From the NCBI GenBank assembly GCA_964423205.1, contig CAYRDX010000012.1, positions 1 to 64,000 of the forward strand: a stretch of 64,000 bases of DNA, given 5' to 3'. Origin of the DNA: UBA6168 sp964423205 (GTDB lineage Bacteria > Bacteroidota > Bacteroidia > Chitinophagales > Saprospiraceae). Below are positions 7,590 through 16,196 of this stretch, piece by piece (position 1 is the stretch's first letter; each line of letters opens with the position of its first letter). Made by a program: the position numbers and the translations under genes. The notes below the pieces were generated by a model. That model was given only the letters and a program-made list of their open reading frames with translations. It was not told the DNA's origin and made no database searches.

Positions 7590-9038
7590 CTACTTCTGAC
7601 TATTTCTGGAATAAACAGGATTTACGGTTCCAATATAGTACCCTGAGAACAAAACGACAAAACTGATTGCAATGGCCGGTATGAATGACTCGAAGCCAAA
7701 AGTCCAGTAATTTGGTATCAGTTTGTAATGAAAGCCTAAAAGAGTCAGCTCACCAGCCAGTATAGATAGGATTGCCGCAAACCGATTGAGGTTTTTTTTC
7801 CAAAGTACAGCAAAAGCAACAGGGAAAAGAATGGATAACCCGCTGAATGCCAGTTTGCCCATATCGAAAATGGTTTCGAAAGGGTTACTGGCTATGGCTA
7901 ATCCGGTTATGGCAAAAACGATGACCCAAACCCTGCCCCACCACACTTGTGTTCGCAGTGATGGTTTCTTATTAGTAAAAGCTACGTGAAAGTCTCTGGT
8001 AGTAATGGTACTCAGCGCCAGCAGTTGACTATCCAGTGTTGACATAAAAGCTGCCAATGCACCAGTCATAACCAATGCGCCAAACCAGTCCGGTGCATGT
8101 TTTACCAGCATCATGGGAAGTATCTGGTCTGCACTTTTTCCTTCAAGACCCGGAAAACTGATATGACCCAAAACGCCGATAATTACGGGAAGCAGTGAGA
8201 TTATCAGAGGGATAAAAGCGTATAGAATAGCAGATCGCTTGAGGTGTTTCAGGTCGCGTGCCACATAAAAACGCATAAAAATCTGAGGGAACATAGGGAT
8301 GGCAAAAATCCAGAAAATGAGCCAACTGAACCATCTTTGCGGATGATAATGACCGCCCTTCCCTTCTCTTGAAAATAGTTCGGGATGAAGGTCAAATACC
8401 TGCTGGCTGGCAGATTTCAACCCACCGAGGTCATCAGTTATTACCCATACCGCCGCCCCCATCATCAAAACCATGAGCAATCCTTGTTTCATGTCAGTTC
8501 GTGCCACACTGGTCATGCCACCGATAAAAGTGTACACAATGGTAAATGCCGTTAGCATTGCGGCACCCATAAAATAAGAGACTTCACCTCCGGTAATATT
8601 TTCCAGTATGTATCCTGCTCCCACGATTTGCAGAGCCAGATAAGGGAATGTGAACAACAACATAATGATGGCAAACAGTAGCCGGAGTGTGTTACTGCCT
8701 GTGCGGTCATATACCAGTTCAGATGGTGTTATATAGCCGTGTTTCTTCCCCAGTGACCAGGCTTTGGTTCCAATAATGAAGAATGAAAGACAGGCAAATG
8801 AAGTCCCCAGGGCCATGATAACGTAATATGGGTACCCTGTCCGGTAGCCCTCACCTGCGAAACCCAGGAAATAAAAAGCGCTGAAGTTGGTAGCCAGGAT
8901 GGTGAAAAAAAGCGTTACGGTATTCAGGTTTCGGTTGGCCAAAAAGTAACCTTCCGGTGTGTTTGTCAATTTTCTTGTCCCAATGAGGCTGCCCAGAAAA
9001 GTGATGCCCAGGTAGGCGAGAAGGATGAAATAAACCAT
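7590..9038 (-). CDS. Sodium:solute symporter (SSS family)
   Basis: A 482-residue multi-spanning transporter with about 13 hydrophobic segments. Family features include LANRNLNTVTLFFTILATNFSAFYFLG near the N-terminus and TGALAAFMSTLDSQLLALSTITTRDF in the second half, the latter typical of the sodium-binding region of SSS transporters. The substrate cannot be read from sequence. It starts 5 bases after the end of a 76-residue two-span protein, an arrangement seen for symporters that need a small partner subunit. The NQR pump encoded at 48451-55077 could supply the sodium gradient. Confidence 0.88.
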   Translation of the reverse strand: MVYFILLAYLGITFLGSLIGTRKLTNTPEGYFLANRNLNTVTLFFTILATNFSAFYFLGFAGEGYRTGYPYYVIMALGTSFACLSFFIIGTKAWSLGKKHGYITPSELVYDRTGSNTLRLLFAIIMLLFTFPYLALQIVGAGYILENITGGEVSYFMGAAMLTAFTIVYTFIGGMTSVARTDMKQGLLMVLMMGAAVWVITDDLGGLKSASQQVFDLHPELFSREGKGGHYHPQRWFSWLIFWIFAIPMFPQIFMRFYVARDLKHLKRSAILYAFIPLIISLLPVIIGVLGHISFPGLEGKSADQILPMMLVKHAPDWFGALVMTGALAAFMSTLDSQLLALSTITTRDFHVAFTNKKPSLRTQVWWGRVWVIVFAITGLAIASNPFETIFDMGKLAFSGLSILFPVAFAVLWKKNLNRFAAILSILAGELTLLGFHYKLIPNYWTFGFESFIPAIAISFVVLFSGYYIGTVNPVYSRNSQK

Positions 9039-9043
9039 AGTCC

Positions 9044-9274
9044 TCAGGGATTGTGTTTAGTGTCATCATCTTCCTTCCAGTATAATCCTGAAAAGAGGAA
9101 AAAACTGATAATGAAGACGACATGAACAAATACAAACCATAAAATCCAGGAAGGCAAACCAACTACTATGGTGTCAGCAGGCCACTTTTTTAACAAATAA
9201 TCCTGTGTGCATAGAAAAAGCAGGATAAAAAGTATCACCCATTTGATACCGGAATGTGACAAACTGTATTGCAT
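9044..9274 (-). CDS. Small two-span membrane protein, probable symporter partner
   Basis: A 76-residue protein with two hydrophobic segments (IKWVILFILLFLCTQDYLL and LPSWILWFVFVHVVFIISFFLF) and an acidic C-terminus. Length, topology and position just upstream of an SSS transporter match the small DUF3311/DUF485-type partner proteins; this is an inference from context. I chose the second methionine (MQYSLSH). The reading frame allows ten more residues, but those look non-conserved. Confidence 0.6.
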   Translation of the reverse strand: MQYSLSHSGIKWVILFILLFLCTQDYLLKKWPADTIVVGLPSWILWFVFVHVVFIISFFLFSGLYWKEDDDTKHNP

Positions 9275-9412
9275 AAATAGACGATTGGTGAATTCGGTGG
9301 GCAAAAGAAAGGATTTTTTAACAAAAATTATTTAGCCGGATATTCTTCTAAAAGTCTGAAAAGGAGGAAGTTTGCAATCCTTTTCAAAAAAGGCCAATTT
9401 CTAAGCTGATAA

Positions 9413-10153
9413 ATGGAAAAGAACCTCGCTATTGATATTGGTAACAGTCGCCTGAAATACGGCTTTTTTAAAGGCGATAACCTGGAGCACAACGGTAGTT
9501 CAGAAGAGGATTCAGTTGACAGTATTTTAGAAATTGCGAAGGAGTTCGAAGTCGTCAACGTCATCGTCTCCAGCACCAGGGATTTGCCCTCAGAATTGGA
9601 TGATGCTTTAAAATCAAGGTTCAGGTATGTGAGGCTAACTCATGAAACACCCATTCCGGTGAATCTCGACTATAAGACTCCCGACACACTCGGTAAAGAC
9701 CGTGTGGCAGCAATCGTTGGCGCTTATTATTTATTTCCAGGAAGGAATTGCCTCGTCGTTGATGCCGGGACATGCATCACTTATGATGTACTGGATAAAA
9801 CCGGCACCTTCCGGGGTGGTAATATTGCGCCGGGAATTGTAATGCGGCTGAAAGCCATGCATCATTTCACTGCAAAACTTCCTTTGGTCAATCGCCCAAA
9901 TTCTTTTGAAATTAGTCAGCAATGGCTGGGCAGGAGCACAAATGAAGCAATCCGGAACGGTGCAGAGTGGGGAGCGATACTGGAATTGCAAGCGTTTATA
10001 GAAAAAACACGCAAAGAGTTCAGCCCACTGACAATAATCCTAACAGGGGGAGATGCTGAATTCTTTGTTAAAACTCTGAAAACAAAGATATTTGTACGGC
10101 CAAATTTGGTCCTGTACGGTTTGAATAAAATACTAACCTATAATGTCAATTAA
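9413..10153 (+). CDS. coaX: Type III pantothenate kinase
   Basis: A 246-residue cytoplasmic kinase that phosphorylates pantothenate, the first step of coenzyme A synthesis. The ASKHA-fold motifs are intact: LAIDIGNSRLKYGFF (phosphate 1), DTLGKDRVAAIVGA, VVDAGTCITYDV (phosphate 2) and FRGGNIAPG. Length is normal for CoaX. The gene is transcribed divergently from the symporter operon and its end overlaps the next gene by 11 bases, so the two are probably one operon. Confidence 0.95.
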   Translation: MEKNLAIDIGNSRLKYGFFKGDNLEHNGSSEEDSVDSILEIAKEFEVVNVIVSSTRDLPSELDDALKSRFRYVRLTHETPIPVNLDYKTPDTLGKDRVAAIVGAYYLFPGRNCLVVDAGTCITYDVLDKTGTFRGGNIAPGIVMRLKAMHHFTAKLPLVNRPNSFEISQQWLGRSTNEAIRNGAEWGAILELQAFIEKTRKEFSPLTIILTGGDAEFFVKTLKTKIFVRPNLVLYGLNKILTYNVN

Positions 10154-11525
10154 CAAAAAGGCAAAATATCGAAACGTGGAGAAAGGAAATTCGGTCTTCA
10201 GAACCGGCCAAAAGAAATTTGGTTTTGCCCTGCTGATGGCGATACTCTTGCCTTTGCTTGCATTTTCCCAACCCAAAGATAATGACCCCTATTCCAGAAT
10301 CGGCCTTGGCCAACCTGTAGGTAACTACTTTTCAGCAGGAAGCTTTGGAGGCCTGACAGCAGCTTATGCAGACCCGCTTCATCTGAATTACCAGAATCCG
10401 GCGTCTCTTGCATGGCTAAATGCCACTGTTTTTGAAACCGGACTTTACACTGAGTTTTCCTTCCTCAACTATAAAGGTGAAAAAAATAAAGCCACGAGTG
10501 GAAACCTGAGTCATTTGGCACTGGCTTTCCCTTTATACAATGAGTTAAACGATGTATTGCTCAAGAAAGAGCGCAAGTTTTTCTGGAGCATGAACATAGC
10601 TCTCATGCCCAATACCAATATTGGTTACGACATTCAGAGTCAATTGGTCCATCCTAAATTGGACACCGTCATCAACTATTTCAAAGGCACCGGAGGCACC
10701 AACAAACTCGTTTTGGGTAATGGGTTCAAATTTGGCAATTTCTCAGTCGGCTTTAATATTTATCACCTCTTCGGCCAGATGGAAAGCAAAAGGCAGGTGG
10801 CTTTCAGAAACCTTGAAGCCTCCTATTCTGATAAGTTTATCGACAATATTTCTGTTAGAGGATGGAGGTGGAACGCCGGATTAATGTACCGCGTCAATTT
10901 GGATAAAAAAGCATCCCCGGAAGATTTTTACTTAGGTCGTTCCCTGACAATTGGTGCCTATGGCAATGGTTCATCATCATTCCAAACCAGCAGCAATATT
11001 TATCGGATCAGTGAAAACTTTTCCTATTCACCCATCCAGTCCGATACATTATTGCGAAAAGATGACGTCGAAGGCAAAGGCACTCTGCCTACGGAATTTA
11101 CGATAGGTGCCATGTTTGAAAAGACTTTCAAATACCGTATTGGGTTTGAATATGGCCTTGCCAAATGGAGCCAGTATGAGAATGAAGCCAAACCCGAACA
11201 ACTTTACGACAGCGGGCGTATTGCTGTTGGTGCTGAGTACACTCCTGATTACAGTTCTTACAACAACTACTTCAAAAGGGTGAGATACCGTGCCGGGTTT
11301 TACATAGTGGATGACCCACGGCTGGAATCATTTGATCACTATGCCCTTACATTTGGAATGGGATTACCGGTAATTCTTCCGCGCCAACAAACATCTTTTG
11401 TGAATCTTGGTTTTGAATTAGGTAAGATGGATACAGAGAACGCGATTAAAGAGACCTTTGTGAAAATAAGTCTCGGCTTTACTCTAAACGATAGCTCTTG
11501 GTTCTTTAAGCGGAAATTCGGATAA
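10143..11525 (+). CDS. Outer-membrane beta-barrel protein, function unknown
   Basis: A 460-residue protein with a long basic N-region and a signal peptide hydrophobic core (FALLMAILLPLLAFS). The mature part begins DNDPYSRIGLGQPVGNYF, a hallmark of a Bacteroidota outer-membrane family often encoded beside coaX, and continues as alternating amphipathic strands with Gly/Asn-rich turns and an aromatic C-terminus (SSWFFKRKFG). It is likely a barrel in the outer membrane; transport or assembly roles are not shown. The start codon lies inside the end of coaX. Confidence 0.75.
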   Translation: MSINKKAKYRNVEKGNSVFRTGQKKFGFALLMAILLPLLAFSQPKDNDPYSRIGLGQPVGNYFSAGSFGGLTAAYADPLHLNYQNPASLAWLNATVFETGLYTEFSFLNYKGEKNKATSGNLSHLALAFPLYNELNDVLLKKERKFFWSMNIALMPNTNIGYDIQSQLVHPKLDTVINYFKGTGGTNKLVLGNGFKFGNFSVGFNIYHLFGQMESKRQVAFRNLEASYSDKFIDNISVRGWRWNAGLMYRVNLDKKASPEDFYLGRSLTIGAYGNGSSSFQTSSNIYRISENFSYSPIQSDTLLRKDDVEGKGTLPTEFTIGAMFEKTFKYRIGFEYGLAKWSQYENEAKPEQLYDSGRIAVGAEYTPDYSSYNNYFKRVRYRAGFYIVDDPRLESFDHYALTFGMGLPVILPRQQTSFVNLGFELGKMDTENAIKETFVKISLGFTLNDSSWFFKRKFG

Positions 11526-11605
11526 AACTGATTTCCCGGATGTTGTCACGCAAAGAGAGTCCGGGCCACTATAACAATAACTACTATATCAAATTGGTGA
11601 TTCTT

Positions 11606-12994
11606 ATGAAAACGATGATACCCAAGATTTTGATTATTGCCCTGGCTGTAGTCGGAATTACCTACAATATCCATTCACAGTGTGCGACCTGGATTAATTC
11701 ACCTCAAAAAGACGCTATTGAGGAAGCCCACGTTTTGTATCGTCAATTCATCAAGTCAGAAGAATATGACAAGGCCTTTGATTATTGGAAAAAGGCTTAC
11801 GAAGCGGCCCCGGCAGCCGACGGTCGGCGTTCCTCCCATTTTTCGGATGGAAGGAAAATTTATTTTCACAAGCTCAAAAGCGCAGCCAATGATGCTCAGA
11901 AAAATGAGTTGATTGGCCATATCCTCCGCTTGTATGAAGAGCAGATGAAGTGTTATCCTGATGAGAAACCACTGGCAACTGGATTGAGGGTATACGATAT
12001 GTTTTATATGCTCAACATGCCTTACCCTGACACCAAAAAAGCATGTGAAGAAGCTGTGGCATTTGCAGGTAATAACACGAACTATGTTGTGTTTATGCCC
12101 TATGCACAAATTGCCGTTTATCAATACAGGAACAAACTGATGGATGCCGAAGAAGCCCGCAACATCTATCTGAAGATGAATGAAATAGCTGATTACAATA
12201 TTGCCAATAACAAGACTTTCAGTGCCTATTATCAACAAGCCAAGGATGCCATGAACGGCACCTTTGCCCAAATTGAGAATGAAATTTTTGACTGTGAGTA
12301 TTTTAAAAAGAAATTCGAGCCGGAGTACAGGGCAAAATCCGATGATACGGAGTTGTTGAAATTCATTTACAACAGGTTGATTCAGCAAGGTTGTAGCGAA
12401 AGCGACGCTTTTGTACTGGAATTAAAAAATCGCTACGAAGAAGTAGTGGCTGCAGAAAACGCTGCCAAGCTTGCTGAATACTACGCTGCCAACCCGGGCG
12501 ATCACGGCATTGCTCTGTTTAGGGAAGGAAAGCATAACCAGGCACTTCGCAAATTTGATGAGGGAATTGAAAAAGAAAGGGCTGGTGCTAATGATTCTGA
12601 GAAACTGGCCAATTACCATTTCTACATGGCTTCCATTCAATTCCGCCAACTCGACCGGTACAGTGCCGCGAGGGAAAACGCAAGAACAGCGGCAAGATAC
12701 AAGCCAAATTGGGGTCAGCCCTATATGCTCATTGGTGACATGTATGCAGCTACTTCCAGCTCTTGCGGCAGTGATGCTTTCGAAAGACAACTCGCCATTA
12801 TAGCAGCCATTGACAAATATTCCTATGCCCGTTCTATAGATTCGGATGTGGCCAGTGAGGCAAGCAGTAAAATTGGCCGTTATAGTGCCTTTCTGCCGGA
12901 AAAGGAAGAAGCCTTTATGAGAAAAATTAATGAGGGTGACGCCATGACGGTTCCATGTTGGATAGGTGAAACCGTCAGAGTTCGGTTCAGGTAG
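11606..12994 (+). CDS. Exported TPR-type protein (paralogue 1)
   Basis: A 462-residue protein with a signal peptide (MKTMIPKILIIALAVVGITYNIHSQ). The mature part is all-helical with TPR-like units, including EAHVLYRQFIKSEEYDKAFD, YWKKAYEAAPAADGRRSS, FREGKHNQALRKFDEGIE and ARTAARYKPNWGQPYMLIGD. The C-terminus reads PCWIGETVRVR. The protein at 14091-15503 has the same order of motifs, including GCWIQESTTIRA at its end, so they are paralogues. Probably periplasmic or outer-membrane associated. The frame is open 22 codons upstream, but the signal peptide fixes the start at 11606. Confidence 0.75.
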   Translation: MKTMIPKILIIALAVVGITYNIHSQCATWINSPQKDAIEEAHVLYRQFIKSEEYDKAFDYWKKAYEAAPAADGRRSSHFSDGRKIYFHKLKSAANDAQKNELIGHILRLYEEQMKCYPDEKPLATGLRVYDMFYMLNMPYPDTKKACEEAVAFAGNNTNYVVFMPYAQIAVYQYRNKLMDAEEARNIYLKMNEIADYNIANNKTFSAYYQQAKDAMNGTFAQIENEIFDCEYFKKKFEPEYRAKSDDTELLKFIYNRLIQQGCSESDAFVLELKNRYEEVVAAENAAKLAEYYAANPGDHGIALFREGKHNQALRKFDEGIEKERAGANDSEKLANYHFYMASIQFRQLDRYSAARENARTAARYKPNWGQPYMLIGDMYAATSSSCGSDAFERQLAIIAAIDKYSYARSIDSDVASEASSKIGRYSAFLPEKEEAFMRKINEGDAMTVPCWIGETVRVRFR

Positions 12995-13009
12995 TTCAAA
13001 AGACAATTA

Positions 13010-13169
13010 GAGCTTGTTTGGGATTTAGTGCTTGAGTTAAAAACGAGAAATTTTTCGTCAATTTTTTGGCTTTTTGAAGGAGAATAGCGGGACTACTTGA
13101 CTGAAAAAAGCTGAAAAAGTGGCGAAAAAGGGTCGTTTTGAGCCAAGTGACCAAATTCCAAACAAGCTC
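13010..13169. mobile_element. 160-bp MITE-like element with TTA target duplication
   Basis: The ends GAGCTTGTTTGGGATTT and AAATTCCAAACAAGCTC are 17-bp terminal inverted repeats with one mismatch. The element is flanked on both sides by TTA (13007-13009 and 13170-13172), which fits a 3-bp target-site duplication. It contains no gene; a 61-codon minus-strand frame across it has no protein character. It sits between a TPR gene and that gene's likely terminator. Confidence 0.72.
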
Positions 13170-13181
13170 TTAGTGGTGAAG

Positions 13182-13215
13182 AATGCTCCGTGTTGCACAA
13201 TACGGGGCATTTTTC
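13182..13215 (+). terminator. Rho-independent terminator
   Basis: AATGCTCCGT and ACGGGGCATT form a 10-bp stem with one G-T pair and a 10-base loop, followed by a T-rich run. It probably ends the coaX-barrel-TPR transcript and has been separated from the stop codon by the 160-bp element. No further signal is seen in 13216-13360. Confidence 0.7.
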
Positions 13216-13360
13216 TTATTTTAGGGTTCAATTTTTTAGCCATTCATTGTAAACCAGACATTTCTCGGTTTTTGCCTTAACCACTGAACAAGTTTTTACA
13301 CATCCTGACAGCAAATTCAGGGCATGTCAAGTGCAGTGATTTTGCCGAAAACCTTGTCTT

Positions 13361-13948
13361 ATGAGAGTCCGCTTTATTGTCTCAACTTTATCCGTATTTC
13401 TGGTTTCAGCAACAGGATATGGCCAGCAACTCAGCAAAAGCCCACTTTCCAATGCCGATTTTTTGAGAATGAATAAAGTGGAATTGAAACAAAAAGGCGA
13501 ACTGGCTTTTGAAAATTCCCGACTGTATAAAGTAAATGAGGATTCGATTTTCTTAGCCGTTCCTCACTTCAACGGACAATACTATACCAACCATCATAGT
13601 GTCGCCAGATTCGACATGGACAATGTCGATGAGGTGCTTATCAGAAACCGAAAGAAGAGCAATTTGTACTCCATCATTGGTGGAGTTGTGCTGGGAACTG
13701 CCTCCTTTTTTATCGCCAAAGAGGTGTTCTTTCGCCCAAAAGAAAGACTATCTCTGGTCATGCTTGGGATGGTTGGGCAAGAGTATGAGTCTGCTGTTTG
13801 GGAGCCCTATGCGGCGGCAACACTTGGTCTTGGTACTGGCGTGTTAATTGGTACCTCACTGGCTGAATCAAAAGTCTATCCATCCGACGATCCAAAGTAT
13901 GCTTACTGGAAAATGAAGACCATGAGCTACAAAAAGAAACGCAAGTGA
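13361..13948 (+). CDS. Exported protein of unknown function
   Basis: A 195-residue protein with signal peptide MRVRFIVSTLSVFLVSATGYGQQ. A hydrophobic Gly-rich stretch (LYSIIGGVVLGTASFFIA) and a second one (PYAAATLGLGTGVLIGTSLA) suggest a membrane hairpin, and the C-terminus is strongly basic (KKKRK). I do not recognise the family. It lies between two paralogous TPR genes on the same strand, so a shared envelope role is possible. Confidence 0.6.
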   Translation: MRVRFIVSTLSVFLVSATGYGQQLSKSPLSNADFLRMNKVELKQKGELAFENSRLYKVNEDSIFLAVPHFNGQYYTNHHSVARFDMDNVDEVLIRNRKKSNLYSIIGGVVLGTASFFIAKEVFFRPKERLSLVMLGMVGQEYESAVWEPYAAATLGLGTGVLIGTSLAESKVYPSDDPKYAYWKMKTMSYKKKRK

Positions 13949-14090
13949 TTTCCCGCATATCTTTTTGAAGACAAGTAAATTATAGTCAATTTTGCCGCCG
14001 AAAAAATTTGAGCAGTTTGTGACTTCTGCACAACTTCATGCTCTATGACAGGCATCTGTTGAGTGTAAGTCCACCAAATAAATTTTTGCG

Positions 14091-15503
14091 ATGAATAAGA
14101 TACGTTTCATATCCCTGACAGCTGTAATGATCCTAATTATGGCTTGTTCACCCAAACCTCCTCAACCTACTACCCAGCAGCCGGTAAAACCAACTACTCC
14201 CCCAACAGAGATAGTAGCCAACAAATGCCCGACATTTAAAGATGCCCCTAACCCGGACTTAGCTTTGGAAAATTTCGTGTTGTACCGTGACTTCTTGAGG
14301 GCTGGTGACTGGAAAGGTGCCTTTGAGAAGTGGAAGGCGGTATATGCCACCTCTCCCGCTGCAGACGGCAAACGCACTACTGTTTTCTCGGATGGTATCA
14401 AGTTTTATGAGTATTTCATGTCTCAGGACACTTCAAAAAAACAAGAGTACCTGACAAAAATATTTGGATTGTGGGATGAAATGGAAAAGTGTTATCCGGA
14501 GGGAGGATACGTTACCGGTATGAAGGCTTTCGATTATTTCTATAAATATCCCGAATTGAAAACCAAATTGGAGCAATACGAGATGTTTAAGAAATCGATA
14601 GAACTGGATAACGGCGAACCCAGGTTTTTTGTGCTCAATCCATTCACAGCCCTTTTAGTCGATTTGACACTCGAAGAAAAAGTGCCGGTTGCTGAAGCTA
14701 AAAAATACCAGCAAATCATAAGCAAAACAATCACAAAAGGTCTTACCGATTGTAAAGGCGAGGAGTGTGAGCCATGGAAAATAATCAATGAATATGCTCC
14801 TGCCAGGCTGGAAGCACTGGAATCAGTTGAGGATTTTTACGACTTCAGCTATTACAAGAAAAAATACTACCCCGATTTCGAAGCCAATCCAAATGATTGT
14901 GAAACCATCGTCAATACTTACAGCCGTTTGAAATGGGGTAAAACCCCGGATAATGACCCCCAACTCATGGCCATCAATGCGGCCTATAACAAAAACTGTA
15001 AAAAAGAAGCCGGACCCGGCTGTAATGACCTCCTGCGCGATGGTAAATACAGGCAGGCCATTACTTGTCTGGAAGACAACATTCCCAATTTGGCGGACAA
15101 TTCATCCAAGGCCCAATACAATCTTTTAATTGCAAAAATCTATTACGCTTATCTGAAAAATTATCCCCGTGCCAGGCAATATGCACAGGCGGCTTCCCGC
15201 TTACGTCCTGATTGGGGAGAACCTTATCTGCTGATTGGGACACTGTATGCTTCGAGCGGTCCTTTGTGTGGGCCCGGCAGAGGTTGGGATAGTCAGGTAG
15301 TCGTTTGGCCTGCAATCGACATGTGGCAAAGAGCCAGGTCACTGGATTCAAGCGTTGCCGGGGAAGCAACACGCCTCATCAATCAGTACAGTCAGTACAT
15401 GCCCAGTTTGGATGACATTTTCCAGCGCCTCAAGAGAGAAGGAGAGTCATTCTATGTGGGATGCTGGATTCAGGAATCGACGACCATCAGGGCGGCGAAG
15501 TGA
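14091..15503 (+). CDS. TPR-type lipoprotein (paralogue 2)
   Basis: A 470-residue protein with a lipoprotein signal peptide: hydrophobic core VMILIMA followed by Cys19, then a Pro/Thr/Gln-rich linker (SPKPPQPTTQQPVKP). The mature helical part parallels the 11606-12994 protein: LYRDFLRAGDWKGAFEKWK, ATSPAADGKRTTVFSDG, DGKYRQAITCLEDNI, ARQYAQAASRLRPDWGEPYL and the terminal GCWIQESTTIRAAK. The acylated cysteine suggests anchoring in the outer membrane. Function unknown. Confidence 0.78.
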   Translation: MNKIRFISLTAVMILIMACSPKPPQPTTQQPVKPTTPPTEIVANKCPTFKDAPNPDLALENFVLYRDFLRAGDWKGAFEKWKAVYATSPAADGKRTTVFSDGIKFYEYFMSQDTSKKQEYLTKIFGLWDEMEKCYPEGGYVTGMKAFDYFYKYPELKTKLEQYEMFKKSIELDNGEPRFFVLNPFTALLVDLTLEEKVPVAEAKKYQQIISKTITKGLTDCKGEECEPWKIINEYAPARLEALESVEDFYDFSYYKKKYYPDFEANPNDCETIVNTYSRLKWGKTPDNDPQLMAINAAYNKNCKKEAGPGCNDLLRDGKYRQAITCLEDNIPNLADNSSKAQYNLLIAKIYYAYLKNYPRARQYAQAASRLRPDWGEPYLLIGTLYASSGPLCGPGRGWDSQVVVWPAIDMWQRARSLDSSVAGEATRLINQYSQYMPSLDDIFQRLKREGESFYVGCWIQESTTIRAAK

Positions 15504-15573
15504 TATCTGATAATAAGGGTTGGTAACTATTCGAAAGATTCTCAACTCTGATGGAAGGTATGCTAATGTGCAA

Positions 15574-15604
15574 ATGACCGGGTGACTGCGAATCACCCAG
15601 TCAT
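15574..15604. repeat. Hairpin downstream of TPR lipoprotein gene
   Basis: ATGACCGGGTGA and TCACCCAGTCAT form a 12-bp stem with one mismatch and a 7-base loop. There is only a weak T-rich tail, so it is a possible but not typical terminator for the 14091-15503 gene. Confidence 0.45.
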
Positions 15605-15639
15605 TGTATTTGACTTATTGAAACATACACCCTCCGACG

Positions 15640-15752
15640 TAAAATCCACATGAACCGCCGTGATACGAGAACCGTGCGACCCGGTGGTGTGAGAGTACGG
15701 AAATGAATCGCATAGAATTCTCGCCCGATGGGTTTATATCCTCCTACTCGAT
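15640..15752 (+). mobile_element. Group II intron 3' end remnant (domains V-VI)
   Basis: GAACCGCCG (from 15652) pairs with CCGGTGGTGTGAGAG (from 15680) as in domain V of group II introns, and the segment ends CCTCCTACTCGAT, the common 3' end of bacterial group II introns with domain VI before it. No reverse transcriptase gene, 5' intron end or domain I is present in the window: the preceding gene ends at 15503. The domain V stem appears to carry mismatches. This looks like an orphan 3' fragment left by retrotransposition or deletion. Confidence 0.65.
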
Positions 15753-16196
15753 TTATTCCCTGCCCAATGAATCTGTTCTGAGTGTTTTAGTAACCTTCTC
15801 ATTAAAAGGCCCTTACATTACAATTTCATTTTACAGGCCAAAATGAATCCAGGTTGATGGTCCCATAAATATTTATTCATTAAAGAAAAATTATTGGCCT
15901 TGAGAAACTGCCTATTTGTAGATAGGGCTTTTGTATATACCTTCGCCATTACGAAAAACCCCTGCGTATGCTCGTGCTACTTTCTTGGACAAACTGAGCG
16001 AGTATCTTTACTAATCGCAGATATGAAACAAACACCAGATAACAACCACTATTTTAGAATCCTTCTGGAATCCCTTCTGTTATTGCCCATTGTACTGGCT
16101 TTACTTTTATAATACCTATTTTTTTAGCCATTAGCCATTTCTTTAACCGAAGAGGCATTAGCCATTAAAAAATTAATCATCAAAATTGTCTTTTTT
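15753..16196. other. Intergenic region without recognisable gene
   Basis: No convincing gene. A 29-codon frame at 16023-16112 (MKQTPDNNHYFRILLES, then a Leu-rich end) could encode a small hydrophobic peptide but nothing supports it. Near 16128-16170 the word TTAGCCATT occurs three times. The upstream control region of the TonB-dependent receptor must lie here, but I cannot place a promoter with confidence. Confidence 0.4.

Noticed and set aside
11756..13006. Long minus-strand frames opposite the first TPR gene
   Set aside because: They mirror the coding frame of a clear signal-peptide and TPR protein and show no protein character themselves.
13058..13243. 61-codon minus-strand frame
   Set aside because: It lies across the MITE and terminator and has no protein features.
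15894..16112. 72-codon frame with a hydrophobic end upstream of the TonB receptor
   Set aside because: No conserved start, no family resemblance, unusual composition; kept only as a low-confidence remark.
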